Of a DNA stretch of 64,000 nucleotides, positions 1-12,529 are shown in pieces (position 1 is the stretch's first letter; every line of letters begins with the position of its first letter). Both the position numbers and the translations under genes were made by a program. The notes under the pieces were generated by a model, which saw only the letters and a list, made by a program, of their open reading frames with translations, searched no databases and was not told where the DNA came from. Source of the stretch: Polytrichum commune (lineage: Eukaryota > Streptophyta > Polytrichopsida > Polytrichales > Polytrichaceae); assembly GCA_950295325.1 (NCBI GenBank), contig OX485806.1:53935169-53999168 (forward strand). The letters run 5' to 3'.

Positions 1-3000
1 TCATGTTATGTTTGCATTTAGATGATACATTCATGATATATTTGATATAATTGATACAATGTTTTGATCTTTTGCATTTCTAATTACATGGCATGGTTGG
101 TGCATACTACCTACATTTAATAATGTTAATCAATATAAAATTTAATTTATGAATAATTATATGAAACGAATTTGAACTACATCAATTGATACAAACAACT
201 AGCTTGCCAATGCCAAAATATTTAAAATGTGAATATCCTTTAAGAACGGCTGCCCAATATCAAAGGTGGAAAATTAAATGTTGACTTGAGAAATATCTAA
301 TTAATGAATAAAATGTTTTAGCACAATTTTCATTTAATGTGAATTTATTCCAATAATGAGTTTTTTTCATGTAATAAGGGTCCCATTGTACCAAAATGTT
401 AGATAGAATATGCTTTATCTTAGGAATTATCCGTAGGTGTTGGTTTCAATGGATAGGATCATAACTTAATTCCAAAACATGATTGTTACCTCGTTGGTTC
501 ATGCAAATATGATTTTTTTCTATATTTATGGGATATTAACGATTCACCCAAATTTTTTATGAAAAAATTATCTTTGTGTACATATTGGTTTGCGTTGTTT
601 GATTCTCATAATTTATTTGGTTTCACATTCATTTTTTAAGGCATTAATTTCTCCTTAAGTCTTTGAACAATTATTTTAAAAAATTCTTTAGCTTAGGTAA
701 ATATATTTTGTGAATTCCTAAAACTAAGTGTTTTACAAATACCTATGCCAAACAAAGATTATACGTTTACGTCTATCCTATGAGTTTAAAGTCCCTTATT
801 GAGTGCTCAAGTTACATAAGAGGTGAAAGGAAGTGTGATTAGTATCGGATTACAACTCCAATTGCTTAGGATACTTATTACCAAAGCCATATGATTTGGT
901 TGGCTCATCATTGGTGATATAGCCTTGGTGTGAAAGTTAACATGCAAGGGCTAATTGATTAGCCAAAGTATTTTCATCAATTGACTGTTGAAGTTCCCAA
1001 GGTTGTTGGATTATCCCTATTGTTAATCTAGATATAAATATTGGGGTTTTTGGAATCATGGATGTTCAAATCAATTTGATTTAGGAGAAAGGCTTGCAAA
1101 TTTGGTTTGTTAGTACCTTGATATCAAATTTTGATAAATCATCATTATGATTTGTCTCCTCTATGAGTTGGGTAAAAAACATTCCATCATAAGCCTTTGA
1201 ATATCTAATGCCTCTAGACCCTTTATGTTGTTGCTTGCATGTGATGTCCTATGTGGGTCCATATCTATTTAATCCTTTGAAAAAATAATTTTCAACTTTG
1301 GTGCAAGGATATTTTGAGGAAATATTTGATTTGGGATGCTTCATTCTCCACCATAATTTCAATGTCCTCTTCCAAAGATAAACACATCAGATTTTGTAAA
1401 GATCATATTTGGGCAATGTTTGTTTGTTAATAAGGTTTCTCTTGTTCATGTTAACTCATCCCAAAGCATTGCCTTCAATAGTGATTACATTCATTATTCG
1501 TTTATTATAAATATGCTTGATTAACCAAGGTCATGCTCATCATATCTTAAATAACCTAGGCCCTAGAATCTTGTGCCTTAGATGCCAAAATATTATTTTG
1601 TGTAGGTAAAACTTTGGGTTGGTACAATTTGTCAATTTTGTTCAATCAATGTCCATTGTGTACATTATGGTTGTCTTTTGGTTACAGAGGGATTGTATTT
1701 TCTTGGTGGTTTTGTTTCTTGTAGTCACATCATTTTCTGCTCTTAAGAAATAAATTGTGCATTTTTTCCTAGTACTTTTATTATTTTCAACCTCTTATTT
1801 TTCATGTCCAAATCCTTAAGTGGCTCCATGTGTTTCATAAGGGTGGGATGAAACTTTTGATCTTTGTTATGATAGATGTTTGGGTGTATGTAGGTCATTG
1901 TTAGCATGTTTTGTCTTAAATACTAATGAAAAAAATGTGTGACATGTTGTCATCCTATAAGTTTGCATGTAGTAACCTAATTGGTTTGATTGGCAGTGAT
2001 CAAATTAGGCAAAACTATCTTAATGATTTTGTCTGTACTTTCAACTTGTTCATATGCTTTGAAGTAGTATGGGGTTGATTTTTGGGGAAATATCAAAATA
2101 TTTTGTGTCATGCAAGGATCTTGATGGTGTCATTTATGAAATGATCTCCTTGATTATTTACAAAATCCAATTATCATCCAAATTTTGTTGTGATATCTTC
2201 AAACATGAACAATTTTGGCACATGTGATCAATATATGGGGTAAAAGTGGGCCACCGATAGGGTCTTAATGTTATTTGTGATATCATATCATTCATCAAGT
2301 CATGAGGTACCCATTATTGGTGAATTGTAGTTAACCACTCAATCCCTTCACTTTTTGAAATGCACATTTTAATGTCCTCGCCCCATCACTCTTCGTTTCA
2401 ATTTTCATAGTTTCAAGAAATAATTATATGTCATTCCTTGATAATTGTGATTCTTTTTGGAATTAAAATTCACCTCACTCAACTTAGTAATGAAGGTATT
2501 GGATTATAGGTTATTTCCAATCATCATCTACACTTGCTAGACTTGATTTTGGTGGTGGTGAGGTTGATATTGTGTAGAGTTTGCAACTCATTATGTAGAG
2601 AGCAACCAACAATTTGATTTCGAATTACATTCCATATTAAATGGTGTACAAATGTGTTTTTTTTATGTCATTAATCTAGATTTTATAAGAGTTTTCTTTG
2701 TGAAAAACATTTTTGAATTATATTATGTTTTTTCTTTTTTCTCAAACATTTTTTTTAAACAAAGACGGTTTGCTAACTTGCTTCATGATTTTTGTTATGG
2801 TATTGTCTGTCTTATCCACGTCAAACATTTTTCTTCAAGTGAATAATTCTAGGTTAGGTTTTTGCTTATTGATTATGTTAACATTGTTGACATCCTCTGT
2901 GAGAAACTTTCATTTGTGTTAACTGCGATAAGTTTTGTTGTTTCCATAGCATACGTATGTGTTGACTTGTGTTCAACATTTTTTTAGTGTTGGGCCACCA

Positions 3001-3099
3001 ATATAGCCCATGCACCATTAGTTGATTAATTATCATGAAGTGAAGGTGTTATTTTTCATCATTGACATCTAGATTTTGTATGTATAGGATAACCTCTCT
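1..3099. other. AT-rich DNA without recognisable gene
   Basis: I see no convincing coding region here. The open frames are short (under about 70 codons), low in complexity and match no family I recognise. The sequence is strongly AT-rich and probably holds decayed retroelement DNA, but I could not read a diagnostic motif on either strand. Confidence 0.5.
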
Positions 3100-3923
3100 A
3101 AAGTAACTAGAAATATTGATGGATGATTGAATATTCTAACCACATGTGCCAGTGTGTAAAGAAAGGATAATGGGAGCTAGACGACTCCAAGTTGAAGATG
3201 AATGGATTGGAGTTAAACAACTCCAGATTGACAACATGTGCACTAGGGTTAGACAACTCCGCATTTAGTGCATTGGAATTAGACCATTCCATATTGAGAA
3301 CACGTGCACATGAATTAGACAACTCTCGATGAGGTGCACTGGAGTTAGACCACTCCAAAATTGGAAAGATAAATACTATTCATTGGAATTAGACAACTCT
3401 CAATGAATAGATAAATCTGGTTGGAATTAGACAATTCGAACTAGAAGAATGGTTGGATAAACCAAGTGGAAATAGACAGTTCCAACTAGAATATGGGATG
3501 GATGAATCAAGTTGGAATTAGATAATTCCAACTAGAAAGAATGATGGATGAATCCAATTGGAAGAATGAGATTGAATTCAAATATGGAAGAAGGTTCTAA
3601 AAGAACCATAGATAGAATATTCATAGTGGAACTAAGAGATTGAGCTATGAATAGATTTTTTTTTTCTTTATGTGAAAATAAAAAATAAAAGTAGTACCTT
3701 TGGCATAAGATGAAGTTTGGGGGAGAATAAAGGATCTTTTGCCTCTCTCCTATGGTTGGGTGGTTGAGCTTAGACCAAGACCTACCTGGTCTATGATTGT
3801 AATTTGACATTACAAAGAAAAAATAAATTAAAATCTTCAACTCATCGTTTTAAATTGATAAGTGTTAATGTGAAAGTTGGTGACGGACCTGTAAGAGGTT
3901 TGTTACAAACCTCCTTAGGTCCC
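3100..3923 (+). repeat. LTR-like repeat (probable solo or orphan gypsy LTR)
   Basis: This stretch matches, in inverse orientation, the LTR at 48871-49526. Shared landmarks in order are the start around CTAGAAATATTGATGG, a block reading CCACATGTGCCAGT, an array of short palindromes, a block around TTTGGCATAAGA, a block around GGTTGGGTGG, and the end around TTACAAACCTCCTTA. At 49 kb the same sequence lies directly after a gypsy pol and a purine-rich tract, so it is an LTR. Here I see neither a purine tract before it nor a primer site after it, which suggests a solo or truncated LTR. Both boundaries are approximate. It is longer than the 49-kb copy, mainly because its palindrome array is longer. 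Confidence 0.6.
3176..3545 (+). repeat. Array of about ten short palindromes inside the LTR
   Basis: About ten variants of an imperfect palindrome with consensus TTGGAATTAGACAACTCCAA recur every 33-45 bp, for example near 3178, 3212, 3247, 3281, 3314, 3345, 3386, 3427, 3472 and 3517. Each could fold into a stem of 6-8 pairs with a loop around AGAC. The inverse LTR copy at about 49215-49450 has about six. Confidence 0.65.
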
Positions 3924-6900
3924 ATACATATCTTATTTTTCCATGAGATAATATCATTTACAATATATATATATATATTGTGCCAATGAAAAAGTCAAAA
4001 TTGTGTTTTGCTACCTATTTTTGCCAACTGTATGACATGTCTCATCCTATCCAACCTCCATAAGTCAAATGTTCAATGAGTATTTGCACAAATCATATTT
4101 GGCTTTTCCATTATGACTGATGATTGTTCCACATTGCACTATGGTCCTTGTATGTTTGAATTCCTCCAATCAAGGTGCACAATTATAATTTAGGTGATCT
4201 TGATGTATTATAGTTTGGTTGGCCACCATTTGGTATTCCTTGTTATTATATCATAAGTGTATTTAGCGGATAGGTATTTCCGTATGATATGACTATTTTT
4301 TCTCAATTGTATTATTTTTTCATTTGTAATGCACTTTCGGACATTGGAACACCTTTAAATTTCCTCCTTAAATGATATAAATTTTGAGATATTTGCGTTG
4401 TTGTATTTAGGTTCCAAATGTTAATTGTACTATAAGATTGTAATTGTAAATATATTTTATAGTTGAGAAACACATAATGGTACTACTATTTCATCTTCAA
4501 AAACATTCCTACCACTTATTATGACCTAATTTTAGATATTTACTTGAGTAAAAAAAATGCTAAAAAATACAAAAATACAAAAAACCATAAATACACATGA
4601 ATAAATAGCAAAATATAACCCTGTCAAAATTTTGTTGCTCATCTCAAATTTCTAAATTCAAAAACTCCTTCATCTTAAAAAATATTGTGACCACACTTGT
4701 GACTTAATCCTCTTGTAATTTAAGTTTGCAATTGTATTAGCTAATTGAGTGGACCAAATGACAAACTAAATACAAAACAAACAAATTGATAAAAAGACAT
4801 AAATGAAGCCAAAATGTCACGGTATGCAGCATCGGCGGCCACACCTTATCCATTGGGCTTCATTCATTTAGAGTTGGATGGATGAACCTTAGTTTTGGAA
4901 AGTGAGGTTTCTAAGTGAGGAACCTCCTCCTTGGCTTGGCATTCTTGCCAAATCAAGTCTTGTGAGTGAATGTGTGGAGAGAGCTTGTGTGAGGTGTAGA
5001 TTGCATGTTTTTGCAATAAATCTTGAGTTCTTCTCCCTTCTCTTGCACTCTTGGATTCTCCCATGGTGGAGTGAGAGATAGCTTGACTAATTGTGTGTAT
5101 TTGAAGAGAGATTTAGAGTTATTATGAGTGTTCTACTCTCTTCTTTCTCTGTTGAAATGTATTATTCATGTGTGACCTTGCTATGTTTTAGTGTTGTTTG
5201 TTAGTGGTGGTTGGTACTCGAGTTGCAGTGACACACGATCAGTATTTACACGACAAAAATCTTAATGCTCAGCTCAAATGCCTAAATATGTACATATATA
5301 GAGTTGGAAACAACCAAATTGAAGAACTTCATTGTTGTTATAACCACTCCGACCATTCTCATGACATATTTTTTTGAAATCAAGTTTTCAATCTTATTAG
5401 CTACTTGAACGCATTAGAAGGCAAACTAAGTGCAAAAAAACAAACATGAACAAATAGATAGCAAGATAACCCTACCATTATTTTATTGTTGAACAGTTGC
5501 ATATGGGCTATGCACCACAATACAAGGATCAAGAAAGCAAGAAGGCCACCATTTTGGTAGCCACAACTAGCCTCCAACAATTAAAACCCCAACACCACTA
5601 ATGTTCCTCCAATTGTCCAACCTTTGATGATTTTTAGCCAATTGTTAGTTCGTTGTCTCAAGGGATGACCGATTGTTTTAATTCCCGTTGCCACACAAAG
5701 TCAAATCCAAAACCCAACCCCGATCCTCTCCCGTTGTACCCACGCCTAACACGTGGGCTTAACCTCATTTAAGGTATCTAGAATTGTCCTCGTGGGTTGG
5801 ATAATGTTATGATTAAGTTTCTCGATAAAAGGTGAAATATTGTAATGACAACGGATTGAAACACCATGCAATATTAGGGATACAACATAATCAATAATAA
5901 AATAATTACAAAAACATTACATTAATATGATTGAACACTTACAATAACACTACATGCTCAAGATTTGATGTTGTGAGTGGAAAAACTTTGTGACCTTCTA
6001 CAAAATTTGTATCATCTTAATTATAATACTATATACATAGTTTTATAAATATACATGATAATATAGGATACAATATAGTATTAATGTAATATATGAATAA
6101 AAATGATGCTATATTACACTGAATATTTTTTACTATTTTTCTAGCAAGAATAATAATACTCTATAGTAAAATTCACCCTATGTATAATATTTTGCTAGTG
6201 AAATGCAAATGACTAAAGGTAGGTCTAGGTATATCCATCAAGATTTTGGAGTATAACTTGCACTTCTAAATGGAAACGTGGATGTGATTGCAAGATCACT
6301 GTAAACACATTACATTTTCAATATTTGAGTTCTAAGAACATTATTTATCACTAGGCTCCAATTTCATAATGCTAGCACTATACATACTTGAGTAGGGCAC
6401 ATGCCAAACTCATTTTTTAAAATGACCATAGAAACTTGCATTTTGGAATTAAACAAACCTATAATCTTAGGTAGACCAGGATCCATAATCCACATGGCAA
6501 CATCTTTACTTATATTTTTTTGCATCAAGATTATTTTGGATACATGTCCATTTGCAAAGTATTTCTCTTGCTCATTGTACATGGTCATTGTATAGAGGTT
6601 GATTCTCAAACTAAGAAAATCTTACAAAATACACACATGATTATTGTTATCAAGACAAAAATGAAGGTCAAGAAACTCAAATGGTAGTCATAGTGATTGT
6701 GTGTAATCAATGCCTATCACAATATTGACTAGTGGACTTATCTAAATAGAATGTCATTTAAATGGAAATTGCCAATCAATCCATGGTACATTTAGCACCC
6801 CAAATTGGATAAACAAAAAAATAACAATTGACCAAAATATACATGTTGAGTAAGTGTGGGATGTTAAACATTTATTTTTAATTATTTTTATAAATCTTGG

Positions 6901-9725
6901 AATTTTTTATCAAGTGCATTTTTTCCTTTGTTATTACCAATTTTTGTGTATTGCTTCATTCTACTAGGCATTACCTTACTATTTTATTGAAGTCCTACCT
7001 AACTTCCAATTTTAGCATCATTGCATACTACCACCGCTACCACATATGTTTACGATCATGGCTTTCTATTGGGTTTTTGTTATTGTTGAAACTATTTCAT
7101 CCTTGTCACTCTTCCTTGGTCACCTTTATATCCAATAAATGACATCATCTACCTTACCATGGTCGGTAAGCTAACAACACCTATGAGTTTCCCACCCCCC
7201 TTGGGAAATTTATACAACCTTTGGGGATATTCATTCAAATGGCTACCCCAATTCTAATTTTCTTGGTAGTATCAATGTTACCAATATCAGGTAGTAACTT
7301 GTATTACCAATGTTGTTGCCTTCATCTCCTTTATAAATGGTTTATATTGCTCAATGACACACACTACCTTCTTAATGCCATTGTTTTGATAGTCATAGGA
7401 CCTTAATATAAGATTTGTTTATTATCCACTATCCTTATTCCAATCTATTAATATCCATCTCATTTAGCTTAAGTCAAACTTTGTTATACAATTACTACAT
7501 CTAATCCTCGGACCTTCATGGCACATTATACAAATTTAACACATTATTTCATATGTTACTACCTCTTTATTCCTATTGAACAAACCTTTATCCACTCGAT
7601 TGATTATTTTTTAAGCTATCAACCACCAATTTCAAGCAATAGTTCAACACCACCATTCAACATATACAATCAAATTGAGACACTCTGTCACCACCATGCA
7701 TATTTTCTTTTATACACATACTTGGAATGTAACTTCAACACACATTCTTTCCAAAAGGTAATCTAATATGGATTTTCCATACAAAATTGGTCACCCAAAA
7801 CATTGTTGTTCTTCTTTAACTCCTCACATGTTTGAGCCTCATCTTATTTCCTATCCTAACCAATTCATAAAACATTGGTTTTTTTCATGGAATTTTTTAT
7901 TTTATCTTTATATAGTCTTTTTTCTAATCCTTATACGCATACTTTAACCAATTTTTACCATTGTAAAGTTGAGCAACTTCCACCTCTAACATGGTCCATG
8001 CTTAAACCCTAAATAATGTTTTTGTTTTGGGAACAATTGAACAAATGTAGGCACCTCAATAAAATTAACATGAGAGGGATTAAAGATGGTAGGGAACCAA
8101 TTGCATACTAAACTTATGACAAATTTATAAAAAAATAAGGGTATACAACACCGGTGAAGTGGAAACTATGAAATTAAGGTATGAAATCCTATAGTACCAA
8201 AGAAATTGAATAGGGGGAATGAAATATTGAATGCAAAATATTGCACAATGCGACACAATGAACAATACGCAAACATGTGACTAAGGAAAATGAGTGAGTT
8301 AAAACTCATACACAATATAAGGAACAACCACACATTTTTGCTATAAAAAACAATGATGATAGAGTAAATGACAAAATGCACGATTTGACAAACCCATAAG
8401 AAAAAAGGGACTCCACACAAACTATATATGTAAATACTTGGTTTTTAATTGAATATTCTATTGATGCATGCTCATTGATGTATTGTAGCTATATTCAATG
8501 CATTATAATTTCCATTAAAATAAGGCATTCAATATCATATTCAAAAGACCCAAATTCCCTAAATACAAATCAAAGCATATTAAATGTCCAATAAAATGGA
8601 AGGCCCATGCACGTCCAAACACATTGTCATGGGAACTTCCATTCAGAGGAACCAACTTAATGGTAATTTTGTTCTGGATTGAGCGAAGGCATCATGACCT
8701 CCCCATTCTTTCATTGTTCCAAAAAAGTAGGAGATCATCCTCGAGATCCAAACGGGTAGGCAAAGTCAAGGTTCCAAGGCACAATGGTAATCCAACCTTG
8801 GGAATTGAGGTAAACATGGAGAAATGGGAACAAAGGCATGTTGAATTAGAGGCTAGGAGCTGGGAGTTGATGCACTAGAGGTGTGCCATATGGAAAGGTG
8901 ATCAAGGTTGCATGAAGGGGTTGGCCCCACCTATAACTAAGAGTTTCCAATTTTTATTTTTGAGTCCTTGGTTTGATTTGAGGGGATCCTCAAGAGGCTT
9001 TGTGGGTTGCTTCTTCCCATAATTGGGAGCCCACAAATTTATGGAACGTGAACTAGATTCTTTGGAAGATTATTTTCTAGAAATTGTTTGAACACCCTTG
9101 TATATATATACATTGCATGTATGTTGTGGTCTATTGTGCATCTAGGGTTGCATGATGGGGTTGTCATAAATAGGGTACTTAACAAATATGCTTGAATCTT
9201 TGGTTTAGTCTTTGACCTCTTAAGTGGGTTACAATTTAGTGTAAATTGAATTATAATTTAGGCAACATTTTAATGTAGGTCATGGTCTGCATATTTTGGG
9301 TCCTTATGAAATTACATGGGGTCTTTTGTTCATGACCAACCCTAAAAAAAAAATTCAAATTTGATGATTGGAAATTTGCATTTGAAATCTAGTAATGTAT
9401 CTAGGATGTCATTCCTTATTTGTTGTTTCAAGGCTTTCTCAATAGTATGTGCATTGTTGGAGGTGTTTGTTCAACTACTAGAGAATGAACCAATGAATGT
9501 AGAGAGAGGGGGTAGATTACTATGTGTCTTAGTAACAAACAATGAAGTTAACCATTTTATATCATTGATGAACTGAAAACCACCTAAAATATGCATTGGC
9601 AATGTGCCAATGATATATTTGGAACTATGTTTTGTTGTGATGATGACTATGCTCCTTTGCAAAGGAAAATATTTTTTGTATGGAAAAGCAATCATTGTCT
9701 CATTACATGGAATTGCCGACCTCAA
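3924..9725. other. AT-rich DNA without recognisable gene
   Basis: I found no gene, tRNA or terminal repeat that I can support. A short AT dinucleotide run lies at about 3964-3979. The stretch around 8620-8890 is somewhat richer in codons for charged residues, but I recognise no domain in it. The rest is low-complexity AT-rich sequence, probably old transposon debris. Confidence 0.45.
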
Positions 9726-11750
9726 TCATGAAGTTTTCCAAAGTTTTGGGGGCTCGATATGAAGGTCCGGGGTCAGTAGCCACACACGGCGAAGCCCTGC
9801 AGGAACTCTGAAAGGCTGCCGGAGGTAGGAGAGGGCTAGAGTCGAAGTAGCACCGTTGTTGCTCCTCGAACCCTCTCCTCCATCCACCCACCTGTTCAGA
9901 TTCCGAAAGGGCAGCCATAAAAACCCTTACACACGCACTATAAAACTGTTACACTCACCACACCAACCATCTCATTCTGCTTGCTGAGTTCTTGCGTATA
10001 CTCTGCTGGAGACGAGAGCGGAGACAACTGATGCACTTAGAAGTTCCGGAGTAGAGAGAAGACTGTCCACGGAGAGATACAAGATCGACGCCGCCACACT
10101 AAGTAGTACCGGAGCTTGAAAGAGTCAACTGACGGAGGTGGCCAAAGGAGAATACTGAAGACGGAGACTGCGAGAAACGATTAAAGGAGAGTGCCCGAAG
10201 CAAATCTACAACAAAGCTTCACCGTTACTGACATCACCAAAGCAGCGGCGTCGCAAAGGCAGATCCAGTAAACAGAGACAGCCGCCAACAAAAACAAAAC
10301 AAGTCATTCTTTAGCCTAGACCTTGCTTAGATCAAAACCCACATTGCTCAGATCTAAGAACTAGATCCAGATCACACACATCTGGCCAAGAATTAGAAGT
10401 TCAAGCAACCCATAGACAGTTGATTGAAAACTTAGATACTTCATTGATTCTGATTGCAGCCAATATCAGGTATTATAGACACAAAGGTGGTGAGCACCAC
10501 CGTTATTGCAAGTAGAACCAAACATAGCCACCCATAGCAATAGTTAGAAATAGATTGCACAATACCCACCAAACCTTAAAAGTTAAACTAGATCTTGAGT
10601 AGTTTGACGAAGATTGCACGTTTGTAGAAAAATTACATGCTTTAAAGGTAGAGAAGAGAAAGTAAGCTGCCAAACTTAGAATCACCTACTGAGAGATCAG
10701 AATCCACCTTCGGTGTTGCCGAAACACCTAAAGGGCGACAACTTAAGCAGATCTAGAAGCTTAAAGCAATACCAGATCTTGAGTGAACCGGGTTCACATC
10801 AGAAAACACAAATAGTTCGAAGTAGCTTGAAGTCCTTAGAGTAAAGAAGGTAGATTGCCGATTACAGAGATCTTGAGTGAACCTGGTTCACATTAGAAAA
10901 CACAAACAATTCGAAGTAGCTTGTAGTCCTTAGAGTAAAGAAGGTAGGTTGTTGATTACCGAGATCTTGAGTGAACCTGGTTCACATCAGAAAATACAAA
11001 CAATTTGAAGTAACATGTAGTCCTTAGAGTAAAAGAAGGTAGGTTGCCGATTACAAAGCCCTACCGATACTCATTGAAAAAACACCTGCTCTCGAAAGTG
11101 AGGATCCAAAACGTCTCTCGGCGCTACCGAACTTCCAGAGACCTGCAGCCCTAGGAGAGAAGTCGACATAGAGCAACACATCCAGTGATACTCAGATGAT
11201 TGACTAAAACCTGAAGATTGAAGTTGATAGAAGCTGGAAGATTGAAAAGTGACGCAGCTAAAGGATTGAAGGGCGATAGTACTAGAGGATCAAAGAAAGG
11301 CAAAACTGGAGGAGTGAGGGAAACGTAGAAGAAAATCTGTAGAGCGGCGAAGGGAGAGGAGGGAAGGTTTAAAGCTGGAGGAGTACAAGGCGAAGCCAAA
11401 GAGGGAAGTTGGTGGAAGCTGGAGGAATGCACAGCGAAGAAAGAGGTAACCATAACGGCGAGGTGGAAGGAATAAAAGGGGGGAAGAAGGAAGCAGAGCT
11501 GATGCTGCTCCTACTATAGACCGCGGGGCTGGAAGCCTGCCCGTGGATTTCATAAGCCCTTCCCAACCTCGGAGCTTACTGGACGCCGCTGGGACCGAGG
11601 TGCTGCCAAAAAGGAGGGAGTGTTACTGTACTAAAAGCCGGAGCTGCTGGAGTTGCCGGTGCTGCGGGAGAAAGCTTGTGGAGCAACTCCAAAGTTTGAT
11701 TCTTGCTGCCCAACAAACCAACCAGGTAACACTCAACCCTCCTCCTAAGC
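9726..11750. other. GC-richer tract upstream of the non-LTR element (possible 5' leader or promoter)
   Basis: Base composition changes sharply near 9715-9730 from AT-rich to GC-richer, purine-rich sequence, and then grades after about 11700 into the A- and C-rich sequence typical of the downstream non-LTR element. Open frames on both strands are short and show no family. The tract contains the 94-bp tandem repeat at 10774-11057. It could be the 5' untranslated and promoter region of the element whose ORFs begin at 12140, because LINE 5' regions often carry tandem repeats. It could equally be an unrelated insertion or old host exon or promoter DNA. I cannot place a 5' end. Confidence 0.35.
10774..11057 (+). 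repeat. 94-bp tandem repeat, three copies
   Basis: Units begin with AGATCTTGAGTGAACC at 10774, 10868 and 10962, an exact 94-bp period. Each continues through GGTTCACAT, a stretch of AAACACAAA type, TAGTCCTTAGAGTAAA and a GATTAC-type end. The copies differ at scattered single bases. A less similar AGATCTAAG segment near 10350 may be related. Confidence 0.85.
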
Positions 11751-12139
11751 ACACACTTAGACACTTAGAGCACACATATAATTAACAAACAATTTCTCTT
11801 GATTTCATAGAAGACACACACTTAGACACTTAGAAGCACACACATAAAAACTAGTTAAGCACACAACACTTGTGATTTATTAGAATTAGTAGTAGTTGCA
11901 CTTACATAGAAATGATGGTTGTCAATACAACCACCATCATCTTTGTTTTATGGTTTTTAAGCCCCCTATATTGGACAAACTCACAATGTGCACTCTCACA
12001 CCTTTCACACCTTTGTCATGAGAAATGTCAAAACACAAACATAAGCATCATAAGTTAAAAAAATAATATACCCATAAAATATCACACTCCTCTCTCTTAT
12101 GCTACATATCAAAACTCAACCAACAAACTTAGAACGCTA

Positions 12140-12529
12140 GTGAATAATTGGGAGAAAAATAAATATATAAACTCTATATTTTTCCTAGCCGCATATCCCT
12201 TTCAAGCCCCACTTGTTCATAAGTGGAATGGGAATATGTCTAGGACACAAAGAAGAATTTTCATGAACATGTATAATAACACAAAAATACTCTCTCTTTG
12301 CAGAATGGCTCACTTACGCAACTTGGACAAAATTTTTGATGGTGCTAAAGATATGGACATTTTTCAAAACAAGAAAAGAACATCTAGCATTGCAAGTCTA
12401 ACCATAGTAGAAAAAAACAAAAATAAGAGCAACACACCAAAAAAAAACCCACGTCTTTGGCTTGGATTCAAAGCTTTGAATGCTTTGAATTCAAGCAAAA
12501 GACTTGATATGATACCTCACAAAATATGA
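12140..12529 (+). CDS. Small upstream ORF of the non-LTR element (129 aa, function unknown)
   Basis: This intact 129-codon frame lies directly before ORF1 and matches no family I know. The product is basic and Asn/Lys-rich, with a hydrophobic patch near residues 12-20 and a Lys/Asn-rich stretch near residues 90-105. Its stop codon overlaps the ORF1 start in an ATGA junction at 12526-12529. That arrangement would suit termination-reinitiation, which is known for some insect non-LTR elements. The composition matches the rest of the element. The start at 12140 is simply the first ATG; the real product may be shorter, or the frame may not be translated at all. Confidence 0.4.
   Translation: MNNWEKNKYINSIFFLAAYPFQAPLVHKWNGNMSRTQRRIFMNMYNNTKILSLCRMAHLRNLDKIFDGAKDMDIFQNKKRTSSIASLTIVEKNKNKSNTPKKNPRLWLGFKALNALNSSKRLDMIPHKI

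Noticed and set aside
3964-3979. AT microsatellite as a notable repeat
   Set aside because: Only about eight dinucleotide units; common in AT-rich DNA.
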